Shown: positions 1 to 8,642, counted from the stretch's first letter. The stretch is DNA of 64,000 bases from Synechococcus sp. PROS-U-1 (GCF_014279755.1 NZ_CP047951.1:1736001-1800000), one strand, 5' to 3'. Made by a program: numbers and translations. The notes: a model not told the origin generated them from the sequence alone.

Positions 1-715
1 GCGCAACCATCCCTGGCTCGACTTCACTGGGGTGGCGGTAGCGCCCCTGGATCACAGCAACGGGGGTCTCGCCGATGGTGAGAATGTCGCCGGGCTGGAT
101 CAAGTCAGCGGCATAGGTGCGCAAGACCGCAATGGCATCGTCCAAGGGTCCGAGCAAGTGGGTTCGAAGCGGCAGCACACGGCAACCCTCCCCTTGCGTG
201 AAGTGGGCTTGATCGGGCTGCAGCGGCTGTGGACGCCGAAGAGGAACCAGCACACCCTGACGGCGCTGCGTGCGACCGAAGGGTCCGTAATTCACCCAGT
301 GCGCATCGACCCAAAGGCTGTCGACCCGAGCTGAGGGGGATGAACCGGTGATCTCGATCGAAACTCGGGCGCGCGTGCTCTTGCGTCCCTTGACGATGTA
401 AGCCGCCCAGTAGCCATCCGCCCGGGTCTCCTCATCGGGATGATCAGCAATGATCCGCGTTTTCACCTCCAGGCCAGCGGTGTCGGACGAGCCAAGAAGC
501 ACGGGTTCGACCCGCAGTTCCGGCACAAAGACCTCCATCCGGGGGTGGGGGTTGCTGATCTCCAGCACACCTTCGATGCGGAGGCGCCCCCCCAGGTCAT
601 CCACGCGCCAATCCTGGGGAGTCATCCGCAGCGGCGACGCTGGCCGAAGGCGATGGCGGAGCTCCAGCCAGGCCACACCCAGTCCAAGGCCCAGCGGAGC
701 AAACAACAGCGACAC
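1..715 (-). CDS. F420-0:gamma-glutamyl ligase-like protein (3' end beyond window)
   Basis: An open frame runs leftward from a GTG at 715 to the window edge (238 codons seen). The N-terminus is a single hydrophobic segment (SLLFAPLGLGLGVAWLE). The end in view reads GDILTIGETPVAVIQGRYRH, which I recognise from cyanobacterial proteins annotated as coenzyme F420-0:gamma-glutamyl ligase-like. Cyanobacteria of this type are not known for F420-dependent metabolism, so the substrate is unknown. GTG was chosen because an in-frame TGA lies only six codons upstream and the next ATG would remove the hydrophobic segment. It is the last visible gene of the leftward hisA run. Confidence 0.6.
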   Translation of the reverse strand, partial: MSLLFAPLGLGLGVAWLELRHRLRPASPLRMTPQDWRVDDLGGRLRIEGVLEISNPHPRMEVFVPELRVEPVLLGSSDTAGLEVKTRIIADHPDEETRADGYWAAYIVKGRKSTRARVSIEITGSSPSARVDSLWVDAHWVNYGPFGRTQRRQGVLVPLRRPQPLQPDQAHFTQGEGCRVLPLRTHLLGPLDDAIAVLRTYAADLIQPGDILTIGETPVAVIQGRYRHPSEVEPGMVA

Positions 716-779
716 AGCGGATCCGGCTCAGCGACCGGGACAACTGGCCGGCAGCGTAGGCGGCGTGGCGATGGGCGTC

Positions 780-1346
780 TTAGTTCGCCGTGACTTCAAT
801 GTTCACTTCGTTGAAACTGCCTTCCTGATCAATCCGCCCCAAATCAGGAGCCGGAAGGCCTGTGGAGGTGCTGATGGCGTCGTTGATCACCGCCAGAGGA
901 ACCTGGCCGCTCTGATCGAAGACAACCCTGCCATCCGATCCAATCACGACCACCTGAGGAATGGCTCCTGACCAGTAGGTGGCAGGGTCACCAGCCCCGA
1001 GTGCTTCTCGTCCCTGGAGTGGATCGGTCGTGAGAGGCAGCAAATCGATGCTGCGGCCCCAAAGCCGTTGCAACTCCGACACCACTGGAGCGAAACGTTT
1101 GCTGACGGAACTGTCGTCCAGGTAATAGATGATCACTGCAGTGCGTCCCTCAGCGAGGGAGTCCTCCAGGGTGTTGGCGGGAGGAACCAAAGAGCCGTTG
1201 CCGGCATAGAGGGCATAGATGTTGCCGTCGTAGCTATCGCTGTTCAACACAGCGCCCGCTGGGGCGACATAGAGCAGAAGCGCGATCGACACGGTGATCA
1301 AACAGCGCACCAAAGCAAGCATCGAGCCGAAGCAGCGGATCGCCAT
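780..1346 (-). CDS. Exported thioredoxin-fold protein lacking CxxC
   Basis: 188 residues. An N-terminal hydrophobic signal (about residues 8-32) ending AGA suggests export to the periplasm or thylakoid lumen. The middle and C-terminal part (TAVIIYYLDDSSVSKRFAPV, then IPQVVVIGSDGRVVFDQSGQ) has the strand-helix-strand pattern and cis-Pro-like IPQ of a thioredoxin fold. The redox CxxC position is occupied by DDSS, so classical dithiol exchange is unlikely. It lies 15 bp downstream of the DUF3685 gene on the same strand, so the two are probably co-transcribed. The fold call is inference. Confidence 0.65.
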   Translation of the reverse strand: MAIRCFGSMLALVRCLITVSIALLLYVAPAGAVLNSDSYDGNIYALYAGNGSLVPPANTLEDSLAEGRTAVIIYYLDDSSVSKRFAPVVSELQRLWGRSIDLLPLTTDPLQGREALGAGDPATYWSGAIPQVVVIGSDGRVVFDQSGQVPLAVINDAISTSTGLPAPDLGRIDQEGSFNEVNIEVTAN

Positions 1347-1361
1347 TGTGGACCCAGGGGC

Positions 1362-3011
1362 CTAACTGCGGCCGAGGCTGCGACCCATTCCCTGGGCAAT
1401 GCCACGACCAACCAGACCGATGGCCCTGCCGAGCACCTGGGTCAGCAGGATGACGGCAAGATCGCCAATGCGACGGACCACGGCCTGCACCTGGGGTGCA
1501 AGGGCATCTCTGGCTTCCAACAGCAACGCCACCTGCCGCTGCCACCAACCGAGCTGGTTCAACTCGTTGTCCCGGGGCTCCGTCAGCAGCAGCGGTTCGA
1601 TGCGACCAGCTCGCAACTGATACAAGGTGCGCTGACTCTCATAAAGCTGGATTGGACGCTCAACCCAGTCGGCCCAACGCAGCTGGGTGTTCAAACGGTT
1701 TCTCAGGCGATCGAGTTCCCGGGTCGCCAGGAGGGGATCCCGCAGGAGATAACGACGCAGCTCAGGCCAGTCACCACAAGCATCAAGAAGTTCTGCACCA
1801 ATCAGTTCAGCCGTTCTGACCAGCCAATTGCTGACCAAGGTTTCCAATTGCAGGAACGCCCTGGGGTCATCGGCCGGCAACAGCAAGCCGTTCACCAGCA
1901 TCGGCTGATCCGCCACCAAGGGAGCCAGCATTCCCGTTGGATCCGGAAGCTCTCCATCCTCACCGGTGAGATCAGCGCGCCCCAGCAATGAAGCCACGAC
2001 CGGCTGCAGGTCACCATTGCAGGGGATCTGGACATAGCTGCCCGCCAGCGCAGTCAGTGCCTGCTGCCGTAACTCGGGCTGCAGAGCATTCCATGCCTGC
2101 GCCATCGCCGTTCCGTCCTGGCGGGTACGCAGGCGTTGCAAGACCTGGTCGAGCTGTTGCAACAAGGCCAGAAGCAACTCCCGGCGGCGCTCCGGGTGCA
2201 AGCCCTCAATCGCTAGAAGACGGCCGGTGGAATTGGTTAGTCCAGCCTGAACCGAGTCATCAATGCGGTCGCGGATGGCATCCCAAACAGCAATGGCATT
2301 GCGTTCTCTGAGACTGATCGCCGTGGTGCTTGGTGACCCAGGGGAAGGAGGCGCAGTGGGCTTCAGGGGTTCTGCATCCTCGAGACCCAGTTGGAGTGGC
2401 CCCCAGAGCCAGAGCAGCAACCCTTTGGCGAACTGAAGTTCGCGGCGACGACCCTGCAGCAGAGCGAAGAGCAACGGCTGCTCCGGCGGCGGATTCAGCA
2501 TGGCTTCTACCAGCTGGAGATCGCGACTCACCTGCTGCAACCCACTGACCAAAAGCCATTGCCCCAAGCCCATGGTCTGGTCTTGGCTCGCGGCCTCCGA
2601 GGGAGCCTCCAGACGGATGTCCCGCCCCCCCTGCAGGAGGGTTTCAATGGCGTTCTGCAGGCTTTGCCAATCAGCATTTTGCAGCAAGCCAGCCGCTGGC
2701 AAACCCAGCAGCTGCTCCCGCGACAAGCGGATCTCGCTGGGGAGCAGCAGCAGGACCGGAGCAGGTTGCCAACGCTCCTGCAACGCGAAAAGCTCCTGCT
2801 GAATCGCCGCCAACGAAGCGACGCGATCGATCGACCAGATCACCAGAGCCGGAGAACCCTTCAACCGATCAGGGCGAAGAAGCACCTCCCAATCGTCGCG
2901 GGCGGACGTGAGTTTCAGCGCCAACGACTCTCCGAGCAGATCCGGAGCGAGCAGCAACATCCGCACCGGCGAAGGAGAGGCCAAACGATGAACCCAAGCA
3001 ATTGGGCTCAA
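1362..3011 (-). CDS. DUF3685 family protein
   Basis: 549 residues. The first ~125 residues have alternating strand/helix spacing reminiscent of a response-regulator receiver fold (VRMLLLAPDLLGESL, then VIWSIDR), without an obvious phosphoacceptor set. The remainder is Leu/Arg/Gln-rich helix and ends in an amphipathic segment rich in Gly and Arg (LAVILLTQVLGRAIGLVGRG) that could touch membrane. I match it to DUF3685, a cyanobacterial and plastid family without an assigned reaction. It follows the Fur-like gene by 16 bp. No function is claimed. Confidence 0.65.
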   Translation of the reverse strand: MSPIAWVHRLASPSPVRMLLLAPDLLGESLALKLTSARDDWEVLLRPDRLKGSPALVIWSIDRVASLAAIQQELFALQERWQPAPVLLLLPSEIRLSREQLLGLPAAGLLQNADWQSLQNAIETLLQGGRDIRLEAPSEAASQDQTMGLGQWLLVSGLQQVSRDLQLVEAMLNPPPEQPLLFALLQGRRRELQFAKGLLLWLWGPLQLGLEDAEPLKPTAPPSPGSPSTTAISLRERNAIAVWDAIRDRIDDSVQAGLTNSTGRLLAIEGLHPERRRELLLALLQQLDQVLQRLRTRQDGTAMAQAWNALQPELRQQALTALAGSYVQIPCNGDLQPVVASLLGRADLTGEDGELPDPTGMLAPLVADQPMLVNGLLLPADDPRAFLQLETLVSNWLVRTAELIGAELLDACGDWPELRRYLLRDPLLATRELDRLRNRLNTQLRWADWVERPIQLYESQRTLYQLRAGRIEPLLLTEPRDNELNQLGWWQRQVALLLEARDALAPQVQAVVRRIGDLAVILLTQVLGRAIGLVGRGIAQGMGRSLGRS

Positions 3012-3027
3012 GGTAACGAGCTTCTGC

Positions 3028-3503
3028 TCAATCCTCCAGGGTGCGCCGGCCGTTCAATTGCAGCGTGTACGACTCGATATGGAAGCCGGTGTGCCGTTCG
3101 ATCTGACGCAACAAGTCGTCGGGAAGAACCACGTCGATTCTTCGATCGAACCGCTGTCCAAACAGGTGAGATGGCTGTGGGGATCGCTCCTGTAGCCATA
3201 CAAGCGACCACTCGCGCGGTCGAGACACTCGATCACGCCTGCGGACTGAAGGGCTTCGAGGTTTTGATAGACCGACGTATGGCCGATGCTCCGGCCCCTC
3301 AGGTTCAGCTGTTCAAAGATGTCTCGAGCACTGAGGTGGCTCTTTTCACTCCAGAGCAGGTCGAGCACCATGCGTCTCTGGCGGCTGAGCCGCATCCCCA
3401 GCCGACGACATTGCTCAAACACCTCCTGCAAGCTGCCCGGAGGGGACGGCGTGCTGGTCTTGGTGGCGGCTGCTCTTAGCACAAGGGTTGCCTGCTGTTT
3501 CAA
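3028..3503 (-). pseudogene. Fur-family metalloregulator with a single-base frameshift
   Basis: The N-terminal frame encodes a Fur winged helix (GMRLSRQRRMVLDLLW, AFUR-like HTSVYQNLEALQSAGVIE) and the HSHLTCLDSG metal-site region. At about 3138 it continues out of frame as ESTWFF and stops at 3054. The overlapping frame carries the expected C-terminus, IDVVLPDDLLRQIERHTGF..ESYTLQL, ending at 3028. Restoring one base (GAAGA?ATCGAC on the minus strand) joins the two. Either a sequencing error, a genuine inactivating deletion or a -1 recoding event explains it. The start is probably the TTG at 3503 or the GTG at 3482. Lies between hisA and the DUF3685 gene, same strand. Confidence 0.75.
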
Positions 3504-3523
3504 CCATAAGGCCCAAGACCAGC

Positions 3524-4291
3524 TCAGGCGATGTCTGCAGCCACGGTGGTGACGTCCTGAAGCCTTGCCGCACCGATTGCAGCGATGGCTTCGCTCAGGA
3601 CAACACGACCGTCGTACAACGCTCTGCCCACGATCACCCCTGAAACACCGAGGGGTTCCAGCGGCAAAAGCGCCAGAAGGTCAGCCATGCAACCGATGCC
3701 ACCTGAGGCAATCACAGGAACAGCGCTGCATTGCGCCATGGTCCTCAAGGCATCCAGATTGGGGCCGGCAAGGGTTCCATCGGTGGCGATGTCGGTGGTG
3801 ATGATCGCCGCAATTCCGGCAGCACTGAACTGCTGGGCCAGATCCGTTGCCAGAACATCGCTCTGCTCGATCCAACCCCGGGTCGCCACCCGGCCATCGT
3901 TGGCATCAATTCCCACAACGATTCGACCGGGATGGCGTTGGGCCAACTCCTGCACCAGAGCCGGCTGTTCAATAGCCACCGTGCCAAGGATGACCCGATC
4001 CAAGCCACAGGCGATTAAGTCCTCCGCACGTTCGAGCGAGCGGACACCACCTCCAAGCTGAACAGGAATGTCGAGGGCTTCGGTAATGGCCCGCACCGCA
4101 GCGTCGTTCACCGGCTCGCCACGTTTGGCACCATCGAGATCCACCAGATGCAACCGGCTCGCCCCTTGGCTTTGCCAGCTGAGGGCCTGAGCGACGGGAT
4201 CTTCACTAAAGCGGGTGACCTGGTCGTAATCCCCCTGATGAAGCCTGACGCAGGCTCCATCGAGCAAATCAATGGCGGGAATGATCTCCAT
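3524..4291 (-). CDS. hisA: HisA, ProFAR isomerase
   Basis: 255 residues, the usual length. It isomerises the aminoaldose ProFAR to the ketose PRFAR in histidine biosynthesis, in the cytoplasm. The (beta/alpha)8 signature is intact: MEIIPAIDLLDG with the catalytic Asp, VQLGGGVRS, VVGIDANDG, the second catalytic Asp in TTDIATDG, and VIASGGIG / GVIVGRALY phosphate loops. The ATG at 4291 was chosen because homologues start MEIIPAIDL; the frame stays open for 50 more codons upstream. First gene of the leftward run that includes the Fur-like gene. Confidence 0.95.
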   Translation of the reverse strand: MEIIPAIDLLDGACVRLHQGDYDQVTRFSEDPVAQALSWQSQGASRLHLVDLDGAKRGEPVNDAAVRAITEALDIPVQLGGGVRSLERAEDLIACGLDRVILGTVAIEQPALVQELAQRHPGRIVVGIDANDGRVATRGWIEQSDVLATDLAQQFSAAGIAAIITTDIATDGTLAGPNLDALRTMAQCSAVPVIASGGIGCMADLLALLPLEPLGVSGVIVGRALYDGRVVLSEAIAAIGAARLQDVTTVAADIA

Positions 4292-4362
4292 TGTGATCGG
4301 ACCAGAGACCCTCCATCCTGCAGCGCCACGCTTCAATAGCTGCGCTTTTCGGGCCCAAATGC

Positions 4363-5283
4363 ATGAAGATCCTGGTGATGGGGGGAACCCGCTTCGTGGG
4401 CAAGCCCCTGGTGGCCCGTCTACAGGCCCAGGGCCATGCACTCACCCTGTTCACCCGCGGCAAGAACGCTGTACCCGCGGGTGTGGAACACCTCTGTGGC
4501 GATCGCAGCAGCGATGACGGTCTGAGCGCGCTGCAGGGCCGAAGCTTCGATGTGATCGTCGACAGTTCCGGACGCAAACAAGAGGACAGCAGCCGGGTGG
4601 TGGCCATCACCGGGGCCCCCAGCCATCGCTTTGTCTATGTGAGTTCGGCCGGGGTCTATGCCGACTCAGAGCAGTGGCCCCTGGATGAATCCAGCCCCAC
4701 CGACCCACAGAGCCGTCATGCCGGCAAGGCCGAGACCGAAGCGTGGCTACGGCATGAAGGCATTGCTTTCACCAGCTTCCGGCCGACCTACATCTATGGC
4801 CCTGGCAACTACAACCCCGTCGAGCGCTGGTTTTTCGATCGCATCGTTCACAACCGACCGATTCCGCTCCCCGGCGACGGCAGCACCATCACCCAACTGG
4901 GCCATGTGGAGGATCTGGCTGAAGCGATGGCCCGTTGCATCGAGGTGGATGCTGCAGCCAACCGCATCTACAACTGCTCCGGGAAACAGGGCATCACCTT
5001 CAAGGGACTGATCCGCGCAGCTGCAGTGGCTTGCGATCGCGATCCTGACAGCCTTGAGCTGCGCAGCTTCAACCCCAGTGATCTCGACCCCAAGGCCCGC
5101 AAAGCCTTCCCTCTGCGGCTCAATCACTTCCTCACCGACATCACCCGGGTGGAACGCGAACTGGCCTGGCAGCCCAGCTTCGACCTGGCCAAAGGCCTGG
5201 CCGACAGCTACACCAACGACTACGCCCTGAACCCAACCGCTGCGCCGGACTTCAGTGCTGACGTGGCGCTGATCGGGGAGTGA
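4363..5283 (+). CDS. CSP41-like NAD-dependent epimerase/dehydratase family protein
   Basis: 306 residues. The N-terminal Rossmann motif GGTRFVGKPL and the atypical SDR elements (FVYVSSAGVY, RPTYIYGPGNY) match the extended SDR family of chloroplast stem-loop-binding protein CSP41b and its cyanobacterial homologues. YxxxK is not canonical: the Ser/Tyr pair SSAGVYAD is present but the Lys is displaced (HAGKAETE). Plant relatives bind RNA and ribosomes, so a role in RNA metabolism is possible but inferred. Its 3' end overlaps the convergent pgsA by 32 bp. Confidence 0.8.
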   Translation: MKILVMGGTRFVGKPLVARLQAQGHALTLFTRGKNAVPAGVEHLCGDRSSDDGLSALQGRSFDVIVDSSGRKQEDSSRVVAITGAPSHRFVYVSSAGVYADSEQWPLDESSPTDPQSRHAGKAETEAWLRHEGIAFTSFRPTYIYGPGNYNPVERWFFDRIVHNRPIPLPGDGSTITQLGHVEDLAEAMARCIEVDAAANRIYNCSGKQGITFKGLIRAAAVACDRDPDSLELRSFNPSDLDPKARKAFPLRLNHFLTDITRVERELAWQPSFDLAKGLADSYTNDYALNPTAAPDFSADVALIGE

Positions 5284-5788
5284 TGTAACCCAGAGCTGAA
5301 CTCAGAGCCAGGGCGAGGGAGGGCCAGAACAGCCACCAGCCCAGGCTCTGCAGCCCGGGAGAACCGATCCAGACGGACGGCCAGAGCATCAACAGCAAGC
5401 TGACGAACTGCAGGATCGTCTTGGCTTTTCCCGACAACGACGCCGGCGCCCCATCACTGGCCTCGGCCCGCCATCCCGAAATCATCAATTCACGGGCGAG
5501 CAGCAACCAGATGGCCCAGAGCGGGAGCACAGCAGACGACGCCAGCCAGAGCAACGGTGCCGCGATCAGCACCTTGTCGGTCAGGGGGTCCAGACGCGCT
5601 CCCCAGCTGCTTCCGCCACCGGCACGGCGCGCCAACCAGCCATCTGCTGCATCACTGAGACCGGCCAACAGCAGCAACCACCAGGCCCAGCCCTGCCAGC
5701 CCAGCTGCAACGCGATGACGAGAGGTAGACCGGCAACCGCTCGCGCCACGGTGAGTCCGTTGGCGATCGAGCGCAAAGGCAGAGACAA
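5252..5788 (-). CDS. pgsA: CDP-alcohol phosphatidyltransferase, probable phosphatidylglycerophosphate synthase
   Basis: 178 residues with four to five membrane segments. The CDP-alcohol phosphotransferase signature is complete: DAADGWLARRAGGGSSWGAR followed by LDPLTDK, giving the DGxxAR...G...D...D metal ligands. It would condense CDP-diacylglycerol with glycerol-3-phosphate, the committed step to phosphatidylglycerol, an essential thylakoid lipid. The size and the sequence GARLDPLTDK favour PgsA over cardiolipin or phosphatidylserine synthases. Convergent with and overlapping the CSP41-like gene. Confidence 0.85.
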   Translation of the reverse strand: MSLPLRSIANGLTVARAVAGLPLVIALQLGWQGWAWWLLLLAGLSDAADGWLARRAGGGSSWGARLDPLTDKVLIAAPLLWLASSAVLPLWAIWLLLARELMISGWRAEASDGAPASLSGKAKTILQFVSLLLMLWPSVWIGSPGLQSLGWWLFWPSLALALSSALGYITPRSAPRQH

Positions 5789-5819
5789 CGCTCAGAATGC
5801 GGACAGCTGAACCCTGATC

Positions 5820-6293
5820 ATGGTCCTGCAGCTCACGGTGGCTGATGTGATGACCCAACCCGTTCTGACGGTCACGCCGGACACCCCGTTGCAGCAAGCC
5901 GTCCAGATGATCAGCGACCACCACGTCAGCGGCTTGCCGGTGGTGGATCCCGAAGGGCGTCTGATCGGCGAACTGACGGAACAGGATCTGATGGTGCGGG
6001 AGAGCGGTGTTGATGCCGGCCCCTACGTGATGCTGCTGGACAGCGTGATCTACCTGCGCAATCCCTTGAACTGGGACAAGCAGGTGCACCAGGTGCTCGG
6101 CACCAACGTGAGCGATCTCATGCGCAAGGATTCCCACAGTTGTGGCACGGATCTACCGCTCCCCAAGGCGGCATCCCAGCTGCATGAACGGGGAACGCAG
6201 CGCCTGTTCGTTCTCGACGGGAACCAATGTCCCGTCGGCGTGATCACCCGAGGAGATGTGGTGCGCGCCCTCGCCTCCCATCAAGACGGCTGA
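5820..6293 (+). CDS. CBS-domain pair protein
   Basis: 157 residues made of two CBS motifs: residues ~8-62 (VADVMTQPVLTVTPDTPLQQ ... GLPVVDPEGRLIGELTEQDL) and ~98-152 (VSDLMRKDS ... RLFVLDGNQCPVGVITRGDV). CBS pairs bind adenine nucleotides and act as energy sensors, in cyanobacteria sometimes as stand-alone regulators of thioredoxin. No catalytic domain is attached. The ATG is 31 bp from the divergent pgsA start, so the two share a short promoter region. The partner is unknown. Confidence 0.85.
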   Translation: MVLQLTVADVMTQPVLTVTPDTPLQQAVQMISDHHVSGLPVVDPEGRLIGELTEQDLMVRESGVDAGPYVMLLDSVIYLRNPLNWDKQVHQVLGTNVSDLMRKDSHSCGTDLPLPKAASQLHERGTQRLFVLDGNQCPVGVITRGDVVRALASHQDG

Positions 6294-6294
6294 T

Positions 6295-7458
6295 TCAGCC
6301 GGCCGGTCGAATCCCGATAGCGATCGGTTGAATCGACCGGAAGCGGACGAAGTCACCCACCTTGAGCTGGGCGAGCGGGTCTCCGTTGAGACCAGGACGA
6401 ACGTCGAGGTTGTGGATCCCTCCGAAAGGACCGCGCAGGCTGAGTTCGTGGTCTTTCTCGGAGACCTTCACCACCTCAGCAGTTCCGGTCCCCATCGCCA
6501 CCCGGGCTCCCTTGCGCACTTCACCAAAATCCTCGGAGAGGATCACGTCGTCACGGGTGAAGCTGAGGCTGCTCGCGGAGCTTTTGCTTAGGTCCACCAC
6601 GAGGCCATCGAGGATGTCGATGATCACTTCATCACCGTTGCTGACCCCCGCTGTTTTGAGCCCGCCACCCATGGTGATCAACAGGGTGTGGCCGTAGGGA
6701 CTCTTCAGCTCCATCACCTGTTGATCGGGCTTGAACTGCAGCAGCGTTCCCGTCACCTGCGAAAGCTCGAACGCCTCCAGCAGCTCGGCTTTCAAGCTGG
6801 TGCGGCGATCAGCGACAGCACTGAGCAACGGTTGTTTCTGCGACGCACCCGACGTCTCAGCAGGAGTGGAAACACGGTCAATGTCCACCGCCACCGGCTG
6901 AATCAAGCGGAAATCCACCAGATCCCCTGCCTTGAGAGCAGGGAAGAGATCACTGCCACTGGGCATCACAACATCCAGGTTGTGGATGCCTCCCAGCGGT
7001 CCCATCAGGCTGAGGCTGCGGTCGGTCGCCGACACCTTCAACACCCTTGCTGTACCTGAAGCCAGGGCAACACGCATCCCTTTCTTCAAGGGACCCATGT
7101 CCATCGGCATGTAGATGTCTTCGCGATCGAAGCTCAGCGTTGTCGCCTTGCTGCGCTCCAGATCAACCACCAAGCCATCCAACAGCGAAACGTCCACGCG
7201 ATCTCCTTTGCGGAGGCGCAGTGGAGCCATGTCGATGCCAACCGTGACGATTTCCTTGTGACCTTCCGGATCGATCACTTCGATCACCTTCTGCTTCGGC
7301 AGCACGGCATTAACCACACCTCTCAGGTGGGTGACTTCAAAACCGGCCAGCTGCTCGGGCGTGAATCCTGCCCTGGAGGGCATGCTGAACGCCAGGGTCG
7401 ACACCACAGCAGCCGCCCCAGCGGCCAAGACACGGCTGATTCCGAAACAGCGGGTCAT
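6295..7458 (-). CDS. Secreted protein of two tandem ~150-residue repeats, unknown function
   Basis: 387 residues with a signal-like N-terminus (VLAAGAAAVVSTLAFSMPSR). The rest is an internal duplication. Repeat 1 has LDGLVVDLERSKATTLSF, MGPLKKGMRVALASGTARVL, LMGPLGGIHNLDV and DLVDFRLIQPVAVDI. Repeat 2 has LDGLVVDLSKSSASSLSF, GEVRKGARVAMGTGTAEVVK, LRGPFGGIHNLDV and DFVRFRSIQPIAIGI. The beta-rich pattern with KGxRV and KxGDxVxFR phrases suggests OB-like or SH3-like barrels outside the cytoplasmic membrane. I do not recognise a named family. Its stop is 1 bp from the end of the convergent CBS gene. Confidence 0.75.
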   Translation of the reverse strand: MTRCFGISRVLAAGAAAVVSTLAFSMPSRAGFTPEQLAGFEVTHLRGVVNAVLPKQKVIEVIDPEGHKEIVTVGIDMAPLRLRKGDRVDVSLLDGLVVDLERSKATTLSFDREDIYMPMDMGPLKKGMRVALASGTARVLKVSATDRSLSLMGPLGGIHNLDVVMPSGSDLFPALKAGDLVDFRLIQPVAVDIDRVSTPAETSGASQKQPLLSAVADRRTSLKAELLEAFELSQVTGTLLQFKPDQQVMELKSPYGHTLLITMGGGLKTAGVSNGDEVIIDILDGLVVDLSKSSASSLSFTRDDVILSEDFGEVRKGARVAMGTGTAEVVKVSEKDHELSLRGPFGGIHNLDVRPGLNGDPLAQLKVGDFVRFRSIQPIAIGIRPAG

Positions 7459-7543
7459 GGTTCGGGCGTATGCAAAGCGACGCGCTGACGCTAGCCCCTT
7501 TCGGATAGGTCAAAATGCCTGCGGTCGCCTGTTGCGCAAACCG

Positions 7544-8005
7544 ATGCAGCTTCGTTCACTCCTCTTGACGGCGGCGTTGGGCCTGGGCGCAATGGCCGCG
7601 GTTCCGGCGCAAGCCGAAACCACCATTCAGATCAGCCTCAAGAGCAGATATCTCACCCTCCTCGATGACGGAAAGGTGATTGGGAAGTACCCGGTTGCCA
7701 TCGGCGCACCGGAATCACCGACGCCAGCGGGCAGCTACGCCGTGACAAAAATGGATCCCCAGCCCGTGTATCACAAGAAGGGCAAGGTGATCGCGCCTGG
7801 CCCGAAGAATCCCGTCGGGGTGCGCTATGTGGCCTACGTGCAGATCGGAACAGGCGAGTACGCCATCCACGGAACGGCCTGGCCCAACTGGGTGAAGATG
7901 CGAGCAGCTGTGAGCCTTGGCTGCATCCGCATGCTGAACACCGACGTGATTCAGGTGTACAACCGCATCAAGGTGGGCACACCGGTGGTCGTCACCAGCA
8001 ACTGA
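7544..8005 (+). CDS. L,D-transpeptidase (YkuD family), exported
   Basis: 153 residues. Signal peptide at residues 1-22 ending AQA; then TTIQISLKSRYLTLLDDGK, typical of the YkuD N-terminal strand, TPAGSYAVT, and the catalytic block YAIHGTAWP ... SLGCIRM with His, Ser, Cys and Arg of the HXX..[ST]HGChN-like motif. The family makes 3-3 cross-links in peptidoglycan or anchors proteins to it. The start was placed at 7544 because upstream in-frame codons do not resemble protein and the signal peptide begins here. Upstream DNA is shared with the divergent duplicated-repeat protein. Confidence 0.85.
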   Translation: MQLRSLLLTAALGLGAMAAVPAQAETTIQISLKSRYLTLLDDGKVIGKYPVAIGAPESPTPAGSYAVTKMDPQPVYHKKGKVIAPGPKNPVGVRYVAYVQIGTGEYAIHGTAWPNWVKMRAAVSLGCIRMLNTDVIQVYNRIKVGTPVVVTSN

Positions 8006-8037
8006 TTCCTGATTCCTCATTCTCCATTTCAAGTCCG

Positions 8038-8307
8038 ATGCTGCGCTTCCTACTGATCGCTTGTGTGGTTGCTGTTTCTCCCGTCATGGTGCAGGCCAAC
8101 CCAACAGCCGAAATCCAGGAAAATAACTTTCTTGATCTCGTTGATGGCGACGGAAACGTGCTGATCCAGGCTCGAGGTGTTGATGCTGTCAATGCAGAAG
8201 CACGTGCTCAAGGCCTGGCGTTCCCGGCACTTGGCTATTGGTCTCCTGAAGGCCACTGCTTTGTGAGGCCTGCTCCAGGCGACTGCAACGGGGTGTTCAA
8301 GCGCTGA
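8038..8307 (+). CDS. Small exported protein, unknown
   Basis: 89 residues. A clear signal peptide (LLIACVVAVSPVMVQA) precedes a ~70-residue acidic mature part with two cysteines close to the C-terminus (HCFVRPAPGDCNGVFKR), which could form a disulphide. It follows the L,D-transpeptidase by 32 bp on the same strand, so the two may be co-transcribed. No family recognised. Confidence 0.6.
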   Translation: MLRFLLIACVVAVSPVMVQANPTAEIQENNFLDLVDGDGNVLIQARGVDAVNAEARAQGLAFPALGYWSPEGHCFVRPAPGDCNGVFKR

Positions 8308-8642
8308 TCGCTTTTCCAAAACAACGGACAAGCAGAGCTCAGATTTTGCAGAGAGCTGAAAGGCTGACAAAAAGTTAGCGCCTGAGATCTTGCCCAAACA
8401 CAATCTGTTGAGCCAGGGCCGACGCAACTCAGTATTCCGCCTCAACGCAAAGATTATCAGAGGCCATAAACAACAGCATTGCTTTAACGAATCGATTAGT
8501 TTGTTAGTTTTTTAGAGGGCAATCCATATCTCAGGAGTAGATTTTCTTGACTCACTCCCTCAACACATAGGAAACAATGTTGAGAGTGAGCCCCTGAACA
8601 CTGGAGCTGATGTGATGGCAGACAACCAAAATCAGATTGGAA
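8308..8642. other. Intergenic region with an inverted repeat, otherwise no gene seen
   Basis: AT-richer than its surroundings. The only structure I see is an inverted repeat at 8551-8590. No convincing reading frame on either strand. Confidence 0.5.
8551..8590 (-). terminator. Stem-loop downstream of the 52-residue gene
   Basis: CTCACTCCCTCAACA (8551-8565) pairs with TGTTGAGAGTGAG (8578-8590), a 13-bp stem with one or two bulged bases. It lies ~50 bp beyond the stop of the leftward small gene at 8643. There is no strong U-run, so termination is only a guess; mRNA stabilisation is equally possible. Confidence 0.4.

Noticed and set aside
1068-1991. 307-codon rightward frame
   Set aside because: Lies antisense to the thioredoxin-fold and DUF3685 genes; His/Gln/Arg-rich noise with no domain pattern.
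3128-3145. Programmed -1 frameshift in the fur-like gene
   Set aside because: No slippery heptamer or downstream pseudoknot was evident; a lost base is simpler.
2391-3479. 362-codon rightward frame
   Set aside because: Antisense to DUF3685 and the fur-like gene; composition of a shadow frame.
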